From NCBI RefSeq assembly GCF_902497995.1, contig NZ_CABVII010000019.1:1-64000 (forward strand): 64,000 bases of DNA. Direction: 5' to 3'. Below the pieces are notes generated by a model, which was not told where the DNA came from, did no database searches, and was given only the letters and a program-made list of their open reading frames with translations. The translations under genes and the position numbers were made by a program. Below are positions 7,156 through 15,532 of this stretch, one piece after another; within the stretch, counting starts at the first letter, position 1, and every line of letters begins with the position of its first letter. The DNA comes from Pseudomonas fluorescens. GTDB lineage: Bacteria > Pseudomonadota > Gammaproteobacteria > Pseudomonadales > Pseudomonadaceae.

Positions 7156-8097
7156 ATGGATGAACTGCGCAGAATTGACCTCAACATGCTGGTAACGCTT
7201 CATGCGTTATTGGCCGAGAAACACGTCACGCGAGCGTCTGTCCGTTTGCATAAAAGCCAGCCAGCAGTCAGCCACGCCCTTGCTTTGCTCAGAGCCCATT
7301 TTGATGACCCTCTGCTCATACGGCGAAACGGATCAATGGTTTTGACGGCGAGGGCACGAGCGCTGGCTCAGCCGCTTCAGGATGCTTTGGGCAACCTGAA
7401 CTCGCTGTTGGGCGCTCCGTCATTTGAGCCATCAACGGCAAAGGGCCGTTTCAGATTGTCGTTATCGGACTATGCGGCGCGGATCCTTCTGCCCCCGCTT
7501 GCCCAGAAAATTCGTCACGAAGCTCCTGGTATTGATTTGGCTATCAGTCAGGCAAGTCGAGAAATGATGATTTCTCAGCTTTTGGATGGTGAACTCGACC
7601 TTGCACTGGGCATCTTTCCCGAGGTTCCGGATGCCATTGCGCTTCAAGATCTCTTTTGCGAAGGATTCATCAGTCTCGCCGATAAAAAAGTATTGCCCGC
7701 GCGGGGCGGTCTTTCACTGAACGATTGGCTATCACGCCCGCATGTAATGCTCGCGCTTCGCCCTGATGCGAACGATGAGATCGAGCAGGCGTTGGCCGCG
7801 CGAGGTTTGAAGCGTCACATCGCCTTAGCTTTGCCCCACTGGAGCGCAGCGGTTGAAGTGCTTGCTGGTACCGATTTGATTCTTACGGTTGCCAGTCGCG
7901 CGGTAGGCCCGATGCGAAACCACAAATCGCTACGGCAATTCGAACCGCCCATTGAAATCCCCCGATTCGCCTATCAGCAGGCTTGGCACACCAGGAAAGA
8001 GGGTGATGCCGCACATCGCTGGCTGCGGGAAGCAGTATTCAAGTGCTCTCAGCCAAGCCATCAGGATTGCAGAGCAGGGCCTTTCAACTCGATTTGA
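7156..8097 (+). CDS. LysR-family transcriptional regulator
   Basis: A 313-aa LysR regulator: N-terminal winged HTH (residues 5-65, RIDLNMLVTLHALLAEKHVTRASVRLHKSQPAVSH...) and a periplasmic-binding-protein-like effector domain (about 95-295). The opening RRIDLNML is typical of the NodD/NahR-like subgroup. It converges on a two-gene operon (DMT transporter plus hypothetical) that is a plausible target, although the usual divergent arrangement is absent. Inducer unknown. Confidence 0.88.
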   Translation: MDELRRIDLNMLVTLHALLAEKHVTRASVRLHKSQPAVSHALALLRAHFDDPLLIRRNGSMVLTARARALAQPLQDALGNLNSLLGAPSFEPSTAKGRFRLSLSDYAARILLPPLAQKIRHEAPGIDLAISQASREMMISQLLDGELDLALGIFPEVPDAIALQDLFCEGFISLADKKVLPARGGLSLNDWLSRPHVMLALRPDANDEIEQALAARGLKRHIALALPHWSAAVEVLAGTDLILTVASRAVGPMRNHKSLRQFEPPIEIPRFAYQQAWHTRKEGDAAHRWLREAVFKCSQPSHQDCRAGPFNSI

Positions 8098-8170
8098 TGA
8101 TTTGAGTACCCATCGAGATTTCAAATTTTAGATGGGTACTCTCCACGATGCGTGCGTCAAATTCGACGAA

Positions 8171-8893
8171 TTACATGATCTTGGAAAACAGTTGAGGCAC
8201 CTCACCCGAGAAGTCGACCCAGGGGTTAGTGTTCAGCAACTTGGCATGCGGCACGCTGGGTTCATCGAAGCGAATGGTGAAGCTTTCCGGCCCATGGGCA
8301 TAAGCAACAATTACGCCCTGGTGCGGATCCATGTAGCCGGCGTGCATGCCGAAGCCAGGATAGCTGAGGCGCACGGCAGGCCCTTCAGGATTGATCTCAT
8401 GCACGGTCAGACGCGCAAGGACGCCATCTGGCAGCACAAACATCCAGGTGAAAGCACCACCGGATACCACCGTCATCACTTCATCAATGCCCGCGCCGTT
8501 GTCCGAAGTGTTTACATGAAGACGACCATAACGATTCAGTGCCCATGTCCGCATCTCTGGAGTCATGGCTTTCATGTCGTAGACCTTTGGATAGGGCGCT
8601 GTATCTCCCTCGCGAGTACCCAGGTAGCCACCACGGTGTACCTCAGGAGTACGGCCTGCGAGGTGGATTTGCTCCAGCAGTTCAGCACGGTTGAGACTGA
8701 ATATCGAAAGCAGCTTGTTTTGATCTTCTTCGCTGAGGGCGTTAATCAGCGAGGCTTTGAGAATCGGCTTGGCTTCTTCGGGAATGGAGACAGTGCTGGC
8801 GCGCACACCTACGCTGCGCAAGACAGCGTTGACGCTATCGATACCTTCAACATCGGAACGGCCATCGCTGAACTGAAGTTTTACGAAGTTCAT
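8171..8893 (-). CDS. Conserved hypothetical protein
   Basis: A 240-aa soluble protein without signal peptide or membrane segments; I do not recognise a domain. It opens MNFVKLQFSDGRSDVEGIDSVN and has a central RYGRLHVNTSDNGAGIDEVM stretch. An AGGAG ribosome site precedes 8893. It follows the DMT transporter gene by 71 bases on the same strand, so the two are likely co-transcribed. A catalytic role linked to the transported compound is possible but unsupported. Confidence 0.6.
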   Translation of the reverse strand: MNFVKLQFSDGRSDVEGIDSVNAVLRSVGVRASTVSIPEEAKPILKASLINALSEEDQNKLLSIFSLNRAELLEQIHLAGRTPEVHRGGYLGTREGDTAPYPKVYDMKAMTPEMRTWALNRYGRLHVNTSDNGAGIDEVMTVVSGGAFTWMFVLPDGVLARLTVHEINPEGPAVRLSYPGFGMHAGYMDPHQGVIVAYAHGPESFTIRFDEPSVPHAKLLNTNPWVDFSGEVPQLFSKIM

Positions 8894-8964
8894 CTTTGTT
8901 TCTCCTATCGTGAGTCAGAACGTTGCGGTTGCGTTGCGGGTTTGCATAAAACGGGTAAAGCGGG

Positions 8965-9471
8965 TTACTTGTTGATTTGGATAGCGCTGTTCTCAACCGT
9001 TGGAGTGCCGATGCCCTGAACTAGCAACACACCACCGAAGATGAGCACGACCCCTGCCAGTCGAGTGACAGTGATCGGTTTGTTGGCGAGTCCCATCAGC
9101 CCGAAATGGTCAACCAGGACGGAAGCTAAAATTTGTCCCGCTACGACGAGCAGTAGAAAACCGCTAGCCCCTAGCTGGGGAGTGATGGCCGTTGCGCTGC
9201 CTACATACACGGCACCCAAAATGCCGCCGATCCATAGCCACCAAGAACCCTGCAAAGCCTTGCCGACGTCAGGCGCAGATACCCGCAGGACTAACAGTGC
9301 AATCACCACCACAACGGTACTGACGAACAGCGAAGTTAACGCCCCCCAAAGCGGGTGCCCTAATGCTCGGCCGACGGCTGCATTGCTGGCAGCCTGGAAG
9401 GGCAGGACTGCACCTGCCAGCAATGCGGTACCCACCGGGATTAGTGCGAGAGCTACTGCCTTACTGAACAT
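8965..9471 (-). CDS. DMT-superfamily (YdcZ/DUF606-like) membrane transporter
   Basis: A 168-aa integral membrane protein with about five hydrophobic helices (AVALALIPVGTALLAGAVLPF; LWGALTSLFVSTVVVVIALLVL; SWWLWIGGILGAVYVGSA; LGASGFLLLVVAGQILASVLV; VTRLAGVVLIFGGVLLV), matching half-size DMT proteins of the YdcZ group, which probably act as dimers or pairs. AAGGGGAAT before the ATG at 9471 fixes the start; the longer frame reaches into non-coding DNA. Substrate unknown. First gene of an operon with the 240-aa hypothetical protein. Confidence 0.8.
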   Translation of the reverse strand: MFSKAVALALIPVGTALLAGAVLPFQAASNAAVGRALGHPLWGALTSLFVSTVVVVIALLVLRVSAPDVGKALQGSWWLWIGGILGAVYVGSATAITPQLGASGFLLLVVAGQILASVLVDHFGLMGLANKPITVTRLAGVVLIFGGVLLVQGIGTPTVENSAIQINK

Positions 9472-9805
9472 GGCATTCCCCTTTGGAGATGGCTGGTTTC
9501 GATGGGCAAATACTCTCCAATCCACAGGGATTATGGAAATCACATGTTTGCACATGCATTATTCATATGGTGGATGGTTTAGGACTCTGTAGCTCAGTAG
9601 CGATCAGTCGACTGAAAAGCCTGGATCTTCGAATTTTACTTTCAGGGCGCTAAAAGGTTACTGACTATTTGCCGCACGCTTAAGTTGAACTGAAGTGTCC
9701 TACTTTAAAAATCATCCATTGATCTGCGAACCCACAGCCAGTGAGATAGGCACGGCAGACAGTGCTCTGCCATCCGTTGACAATAAGAGAAAAGGTTCGC
9801 ATTCC

Positions 9806-10106
9806 ATGCGCAAGCTCGTAAAAATCCTGACCCTGGTTTCCTTCACCATCCTCGCTGCTCCATTCGCCACTCAGGCACAAGAAGCCTCCAAGGCGCAAAG
9901 TCCGGCCTTTATGGTGCATAAGTTAACGAACTTTCTTTACGCCATCGGCGAGCCCCACTACTACCAGAAGAACTATTCGTACTTGTTGGTGGGGACGGAT
10001 CAGGCGCTGATGTTTGATTCGGGCGCTAACCAGAAAGAAAACATCACCCTATTGGCGCGCAAGATCACGGACAAGCCGCTCTCGATGCTGCCCTCACACC
10101 TGCATT
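9806..10106 (+). pseudogene. 5' fragment of an exported MBL-fold hydrolase
   Basis: Starts with a signal peptide (MRKLVKILTLVSFTILAAPFATQAQ) and continues as a metallo-beta-lactamase-fold protein up to the first metal motif region (SYLLVGTDQALMFDSGA, then PSHLHFDH). Immediately after HLHFDH the sequence changes family and frame: what follows is the end of an OprD porin. About 100 residues of an expected 300 remain, with only part of the zinc site, so no active enzyme can be made. Confidence 0.8.
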
Positions 10107-10426
10107 TCGATCACGTTCAGCAACGTCGGTATCGGCAAGTTCATCGAAGAGGACGAGAAAACCTGGATGCTCAGCTACGGTTATGACTTTGCGCCCTTGG
10201 GCGTACCAGGCCTGACGTTCATGACCCGTTACCTGAAGGGCAACGATGGCAAGTCCGACACCCACATCAAAGAGTCCGAACGTGACACTGAATTGGCTTA
10301 CGAATCCAGAGTGGTGCATTTAAAGGCGTGGGTGTGAAGGTGCGTAATTATGTCTATCGCGCGGACTTCGCACGCGGGCGCGATAGTAATCGGATTTATT
10401 TCACCTATGACATTGCAATCTGGTAA
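10107..10426 (+). pseudogene. 3' fragment of an OprD-family porin, with a frameshift
   Basis: From about 10107 one frame encodes ITFSNVGIGKFIEEDEKTW and YGYDFAPLGVPGLTFMTRYL, the C-terminal third of OprD-type outer-membrane channels. The frame breaks near 10300; adding one base around GAATCC restores SGAFKGVGVKVRNYVYRADF... and the terminal DIAIW, the typical aromatic-ended last strand. It is a remnant: no start, no signal peptide, one frameshift. Fused to the front of an MBL gene, most likely by a deletion. Confidence 0.82.
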
Positions 10427-10570
10427 GGGGCGAAACAGGACAACGTACATGATCGACTTGAAAACGCCGATGTAGTGGTCGTAGCGTTCGCCAAAGTCAG
10501 AAGTGTTGGGTGGACAGGGTCCCCAAATAAAGGGACCCGCTGCACAGCCCGCATGGCTGACTCGTTCGCC

Positions 10571-10930
10571 TCAGGCGGGCGGATCGATCTGATCCAGCAC
10601 CCGGTTCGCCGTGATTTCCGCCAGCATGATGCTGTTGGAAATGCCCAGCAGGGCGTTGCGCGACCCACCGTCCAGATGATCCACCAGGTGATGAACCATC
10701 ACATCGACCGAGGCCAGTGTCTCGACTAAATAAACCACCAAGGTTTCGGTAGTGATCTCTGGGTCCACGGTAAACATCGTGCTGGGTGTGCGCGGGGTGG
10801 CTTTGATGTTGGCAGTCGATGGGACGTGGACGTCGAGGGCGCGTTCGGCGGCTTCGTTTAGATGGTTTGAATCAGATTCGTACGGGGAGATTGGATCGGT
10901 GTCCGGCGGGTTTGGTGAAGGCTTCTTCAT
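10571..10930 (-). CDS. DUF6124-type small protein
   Basis: A 119-aa protein resembling the Pseudomonas-restricted DUF6124 group: a disordered, proline- and acid-rich N-terminus (MKKPSPNPPDTDPISPYES) and a helical C-terminus (LVVYLVETLASVDVMVHHLVDHL...GISNSIMLAEITANRVLDQ). No signal peptide or membrane segment. Function unknown; multiple paralogues are common per genome. Begins at 10930; ribosome site is weak. Confidence 0.6.
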   Translation of the reverse strand: MKKPSPNPPDTDPISPYESDSNHLNEAAERALDVHVPSTANIKATPRTPSTMFTVDPEITTETLVVYLVETLASVDVMVHHLVDHLDGGSRNALLGISNSIMLAEITANRVLDQIDPPA

Positions 10931-11659
10931 GTTCTGAGTTTCCCAATGGTTGCCAACCCTCCTGCTGCTAAACGAAGAGGGGTGGCAGCTGCACGCAGGT
11001 TAGCAGACCGGGAAAACTCAGAAAACCGGCGCGCCCGAGGGCGCCCTACGTACAGCTACCATCAAGGACAGGCAATGAAATACCTGCATGACAGATGCAC
11101 GCACAACCGAGTTGTCGCGGGCTGCTAAACCCGATCACTGATGGGCAGTGACGCGAATCAAGTTACCGAGCAACCCCAAGGCGCACAAGCCGGCGGATTC
11201 TGGCGTAACCGTAGGCAACGGCGCAAGGTCTTGTAGCTTTCAGGAAACAAGCAGTAGGGCGCTTAAACACGCGCCTTGCGCGGACGTTTAAAGTGAGTGA
11301 GCGAACATTTCTGAACGCGTTTGCTAGGGCGTTTGCAGTCGGCATCATCGGCGCGGAAGTATTTGAACGAAACCACTCATCGATACAGCGCATCTTGGCG
11401 GAAACAGGGGGTATCAGCCCCCGCTGTACGGCGCAGGATATCTGGGCTTTGACATATCTATGCCGCGCAACTATACCCAATCCACGTCACGTCACGTTTG
11501 GAGCGTGATGGGGAAGTTTACGGCGGGGCCCCACTCTAATTGCCCCAGAGCATGCTCGCGCCGCATACCTTCCTGCCTAGCTTGCACACCCCTTAGCGTC
11601 GATGCGGCCCTGTAGGGGTAGGCTCCAAATGAGCACATTTTTTTGAAGGGGAAATTATT
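10931..11659. other. Long intergenic region, only weak short frames
   Basis: About 730 bases without a supported gene. It contains the left copy of a 36-bp direct repeat (11283-11318). A 71-aa frame at 11293-11508 starts at the repeat itself and has no ribosome site. A short inverted repeat (CCGGCGCGCC/GGGCGCCC) lies near 11030. The region has the patchwork look of rearranged DNA. Confidence 0.5.
11283..11318. repeat. 36-bp direct repeat, left copy
   Basis: Starts GACGTTTAAAGTGAGTGAGC and matches 20693-20728 at 33 of 36 positions, same orientation. Together the copies bracket 9.4 kb that holds two membrane proteins and module A. No similarity is visible beyond the 36 bp. Confidence 0.75.
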
Positions 11660-12118
11660 ATGGCCCAAGATCCTCCCGCCTTTCATATGGAGGAATTCAA
11701 ACAGCTAAAGTCCGAGATTGGTACGTTGTTGCAGCGGATTGAAACGCTCATCAAGTTTTCCCTGTTTGGTGGAGTAGCCATTTACGCGTGGATACTCACC
11801 AATGTCCCAAAGAGTGGTGCCACAGGCTCCAGCAGCCAGAGCGTCGAATTTCTAGTGGCAGCCGCTTACCTTCCGCCTGCCTTGCTTTTCTTTTCAGCGA
11901 GCCTCTCAGCCGTGACGTATATGCACGTGAACGTCATGGCTCAATACCTACGCCGTCTCGAAGCCTTGCTTGGGTTTGTACAGTACGGATGGGAGGCGCA
12001 CTGGGCCAAGTCACCTCGCTCCATAACCTATGCATTGGTTGGTTTCTTCGTCTTACTGCTGATTGTGGAGATAATCGTAAGTTACTACCTAAGTCTTAGC
12101 TTGCAATCACGCCCCTAG
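11660..12118 (+). CDS. Hypothetical membrane protein
   Basis: 152 aa with a soluble helical N-terminus (MEEFKQLKSEIGTLLQRIETLIKF, coiled-coil-like) and about three membrane helices (LFGGVAIYAWILTNV; FLVAAAYLPPALLFFSASLSA; ITYALVGFFVLLLIVEIIVSYY). GAAGGGGAAATTATT before the ATG is a plausible ribosome site. No recognised family. It is the first gene inside the repeat-bounded islet and converges with another small membrane protein at 12359-12826. Confidence 0.6.
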   Translation: MAQDPPAFHMEEFKQLKSEIGTLLQRIETLIKFSLFGGVAIYAWILTNVPKSGATGSSSQSVEFLVAAAYLPPALLFFSASLSAVTYMHVNVMAQYLRRLEALLGFVQYGWEAHWAKSPRSITYALVGFFVLLLIVEIIVSYYLSLSLQSRP

Positions 12119-12358
12119 CCGACATAAAGGTAAAGCGCCGATCCACAGGCGCAAAGGTTGGGGGCCACTTGCTGCGAAGGGCGTGTCCGGGATTAGTTGA
12201 CCACTACAATTCTTGGAAAACGTGGAGTGATTGGGGATGTCGTCTTCAAGGCTCAACCGAAAAAACTAATGATACGCCAGGTTCAAATGAGCTTCTTCGC
12301 ACAACCGGCGCTCGGAGCGAATACCGTAGCAGTAGCCCAGTCAGAGGTGTCTATGAAA

Positions 12359-12826
12359 CTAGGGGGCATCGAGGTCGATTACATGTGTAATTGAGAGGAA
12401 GAATAGCAATATGCCCAGAATCATAACAAAGGCGTGAGGAAGTGCAACATGGGGCCACAGTGGGACTTGTTTAAGTTTCTGGGTTCGTATCGCTTTCCAC
12501 GCGGTGGACCACGACGAGCCAATTTGAAAAGGGTGTTCGACTTTCGCTTTGCCACGGAAGTGTTCCTCAATCAGACTACTCCGGGAAGAGTAACAGATCT
12601 GAAAGAGCTTCCATTGAGTCTCAAGTAGCCAAAAAATTGCAGTACTCATGGAGGAGATAAGAAAAGGAATATACGAATGACTAGCGAAAGCTCCCGCTAT
12701 CGAGACCAGACCGAAGGTTACGCTCCAAGCTTTAATGGTCAAGGCGCGTGAATCGAAGTCCTCAATGGTTTTTTGGAGATGTAAATATTCTGCTTGAAGC
12801 GCTGCATTCAGTTGGTCTTCAGTCAT
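12359..12826 (-). CDS. Hypothetical membrane protein
   Basis: 155 aa, beginning MTEDQLNAALQAEYLHLQKTIEDF and followed by paired membrane helices (IKAWSVTFGLVSIAGAFA; YIPFLISSMSTAIFWLLETQW) and a last helix (PHAFVMILGILLFFLSITHVI). A soluble loop between carries conserved-looking aromatic residues. The layout (short soluble head, two plus one helices) recalls small membrane proteins seen in accessory islands, but I cannot name a family. AAGGAACC lies just upstream of the start at 12826. Confidence 0.6.
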   Translation of the reverse strand: MTEDQLNAALQAEYLHLQKTIEDFDSRALTIKAWSVTFGLVSIAGAFASHSYIPFLISSMSTAIFWLLETQWKLFQICYSSRSSLIEEHFRGKAKVEHPFQIGSSWSTAWKAIRTQKLKQVPLWPHVALPHAFVMILGILLFFLSITHVIDLDAP

Positions 12827-13447
12827 AGAAGGTTCCTTTTTAAGTGCAACCGATCATTCGATTCAAGTAATCTGCCCGATGATCCTGTCCAGCAAGCAAC
12901 CCACGCTGCGACTTTTGGTTTGATTCAGCCAATACTATTTACAATAGCCTATGTCAGCAGCTGCGGCTCGTCATTGTCCCGATCAAGCCGGTTCGGAATT
13001 GTCCCGATGTGCTCGCTCGTTCAGCCGCACAAGACACTCCATGCCAAAAAAATGGCGCCAAAAAACATTCTTGTAGCGCGCTTGAACTATGGGCAGTAGC
13101 GACCCGTGTCTGCTAGCGCTCTCAATACTCTTTTGTCATAAGCGTAACTCTCTTTTAATAGAAGCAGGCTCATTTTTATAGCTAGACTTGCGGTTCGAGG
13201 CATTGCGCAAATTAATACCTGCAACTCCAAGTATTATTAATTTTTGCCAAAAAAACTGCAGCGGAAGCTGAGTTGCCATCTATGAACCGGATCCCTCTGG
13301 CTCAAGACTCTAACTATAGGTGGGTGGACTACTCTCGCTCCGGTAGACATCCCCAGCTAACCGAGATGCAGCTGACGCCTTATCGGCGGCTCGACATGGG
13401 TGAAAAAGCGTTTATTCCTCCTCTACACGCCAGCGAGGACCGAAACG
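12827..13447. other. AT-rich intergenic region upstream of module A
   Basis: About 620 bases, clearly poorer in G+C than the genes around it, especially 13130-13260. It must contain the promoter of the rightward module A operon and of the leftward membrane protein. Two ATTGTCCCGAT motifs 25 bases apart (about 12975-13015) resemble repeats found near transposon ends. No gene is supported. Confidence 0.45.
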
Positions 13448-15532
13448 ATGACGGATATCCAGCAGCTGGTTCCTCTGGTGCCGAAGCCACCCATACGGCG
13501 GCTTCGCGTATACGCTTTCGATCCACAATCTTCAGTGGAACTGAAGACCGCGGTCATTAACGACACGGTCATCGAGCTTCCATGGGAACCACGTTGGGAA
13601 GACGAGCTGGAGCCAGGCCCCATTAACGACTATCTCGAGGTGATCGATTACGATCCCAGTTCAGACGTCTTTTACGCCCCGGTCGATCTCAACGCCCCCT
13701 TTCTGCTGGCTCAAGACGGGTTACCACCGTCTGAAGGTTGCCCACAGTTCCATCAGCAGATGGTGTTCGCGGTTGCGATGCGCACCATCCGTAATTTCGA
13801 GCGGGCGCTTGGGCGCGTGGTCTTGTGGGCTGGCGACAGGAATGCACCGCAAGACACGCCGGATCGAAGCTTCACACGTCGGTTGCGGATCTATCCCCAC
13901 GGCCTTCGCGAAAAGAATGCCTATTACAGCCCCAGCAAGCGCGCACTGCTTTTCGGGTACTTCAAGCATCCAGAAGGCGATAGCGCTTCCAGCAGTTGGG
14001 TCTTTACCTGTCTCTCGCAAGACATCGTTGCCCATGAAACAACGCATGCGATTCTTCATGGAATGCAGCAGCGCTCGATTGAATCCTCCAATCTCGACTC
14101 ACTGGCCTTTCATGAGGCTTTTGCCGACATCATTGCGCTACTGCAGCATTTCAGTTTGACGAATGTCGTAAGGCATCAGCTGGCACAGAGTAAAGGTTCG
14201 CTGCGCGAGCCGGGCCTGCTGAATGGTCTTGCTCTTCAATTTGGTCACGCGACGGGGCGCCGCGGCTCGTTGCGCTATGCACTGCAGTACCTGGGGTCTC
14301 CCGTAAAATCGGCCGGTGCTACATCCCAGGCCGATGAGAAAGGCAGTGGCGAAATCGAGCCACCCAAGAAACTTTCTGAAACGTTCGAAGCGCACGCCCG
14401 TGGTGGCTTTCTCGTTGCCGCCATCTTTGATGCATTCGTCACCATTTACGAGCAAAAGACGGCTGATCTCTTTCGCCTCGCGCGGTCGAATGCCGCACCC
14501 AATCAGGATTATCTCTCTGCCGAACTCGTTGACCGTTTGGCTGTCGAGGCCGGAAGAGCCGCGGATCAGGTGCTTCGCATGTGCGTGCGGGCGCTGGACT
14601 ATACTCCCCCGGTCGACCTGCACTTCGGCGAATATTTGCGGGCGATTATCACGGCCGATATGGATCTCGTCGCTAACGACCCGATGCGTTATCGCATCGC
14701 TTTCGTCGAAGCTTTTAGAAAGCGTGGCATCACCGTGCCCGGTTGCATCTCGATGGCACCTGACAGCTTGCTATGGGACGAGCCGGATCTTTCCGAGACC
14801 CCCGAGTTTGGTGAAGCCGGCGGGAATCCCGAAGAGGGGCTCAGCAACGTCTTCTCCGAACTGCTCGCTACACTCAAACTGTCCATTGCACTGGGGCCCA
14901 TACACGCGTCGAGCGTGCATGGAGCCTCTGGCGGTGGGCGACGCAACCTCCGCGAAGCCGCTGTCGGCGTAATCCAGCGTAACCAGTTCCTCATTCACAA
15001 ATGGTTCAAGGAAGACAGTGCGTTCGACGAGGGTTGGGAGAAGCTGGTCGGCCTACGTCTGCTTGCCTTCGATGATCCTCGTCGCAAGGCGCCGCTGACC
15101 AACGTCCCTACGTTGTGGACAGGCAAGGCGAATAAGAACGGCGAATTTTCCAAGGTGCCGAGGTTCGAGGTGCATTCAGCGCGCATCGCTCGGCGAGCCG
15201 GTCCCGAAGGGCAAGAGACGCATCAACTCATCATCCAGATGACGCAGAAACGACGTGGATACGACGATCCGATCGACCAGGAGAAGGCGGATGCGGGTGA
15301 CACTGCTCTCCTTGCGCGTGACCCCGATTTCTGGTTCCGAGGTGGCGCCACCATTCACATTGACCTGCGCGATGGCAAGCTGATTCGCATCATCAGAAAG
15401 AATGTTTGCGACGACAAACGCTTGGCTGCCCAGCGCGACTTCCGTGCAGGCAAAACATCGGGGCAGGCGATTGGCTCACGTGTGAGCGCCAATCTTGAGC
15501 CATTCGCCTTCCTGCACAGGAGCTTCGAATGA
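13448..15532 (+). CDS. M4-like (gluzincin) zinc peptidase, module A
   Basis: A 694-aa protein with the zinc site of gluzincin peptidases: HETTH at 196-200 (two His ligands and the catalytic Glu), then a third ligand E223 in LAFHEAFADIIALLQHF, the same arrangement as NEAxSD in thermolysin. No signal peptide or membrane segment, so it is made as a cytoplasmic protein. The C-terminal half (about 400-694) is unassigned. A second copy at 42183-44084 shares the N-terminal RRLRVYAFDPQ block and all zinc ligands. Start 13448 follows GAGGA and matches the paralogue; a GTG at 13400 is possible. Overlaps the next gene by 4 bp (ATGA), hence translational coupling. Confidence 0.8.
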   Translation: MTDIQQLVPLVPKPPIRRLRVYAFDPQSSVELKTAVINDTVIELPWEPRWEDELEPGPINDYLEVIDYDPSSDVFYAPVDLNAPFLLAQDGLPPSEGCPQFHQQMVFAVAMRTIRNFERALGRVVLWAGDRNAPQDTPDRSFTRRLRIYPHGLREKNAYYSPSKRALLFGYFKHPEGDSASSSWVFTCLSQDIVAHETTHAILHGMQQRSIESSNLDSLAFHEAFADIIALLQHFSLTNVVRHQLAQSKGSLREPGLLNGLALQFGHATGRRGSLRYALQYLGSPVKSAGATSQADEKGSGEIEPPKKLSETFEAHARGGFLVAAIFDAFVTIYEQKTADLFRLARSNAAPNQDYLSAELVDRLAVEAGRAADQVLRMCVRALDYTPPVDLHFGEYLRAIITADMDLVANDPMRYRIAFVEAFRKRGITVPGCISMAPDSLLWDEPDLSETPEFGEAGGNPEEGLSNVFSELLATLKLSIALGPIHASSVHGASGGGRRNLREAAVGVIQRNQFLIHKWFKEDSAFDEGWEKLVGLRLLAFDDPRRKAPLTNVPTLWTGKANKNGEFSKVPRFEVHSARIARRAGPEGQETHQLIIQMTQKRRGYDDPIDQEKADAGDTALLARDPDFWFRGGATIHIDLRDGKLIRIIRKNVCDDKRLAAQRDFRAGKTSGQAIGSRVSANLEPFAFLHRSFE

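Noticed and set aside
9588..9650. tRNA-like string (GTAGCTCAGT ... TTCGAA)
   Set aside because: No acceptor stem, anticodon stem or CCA can be built around it.
11293..11508. 71-codon frame beginning in the 36-bp repeat
   Set aside because: The second repeat copy gives only 22 codons in the same frame, so the frame is not conserved and looks accidental.
12197..12394. 65-codon frame from a TTG
   Set aside because: No ribosome site, no recognisable product, and it runs into the converging membrane-protein gene.
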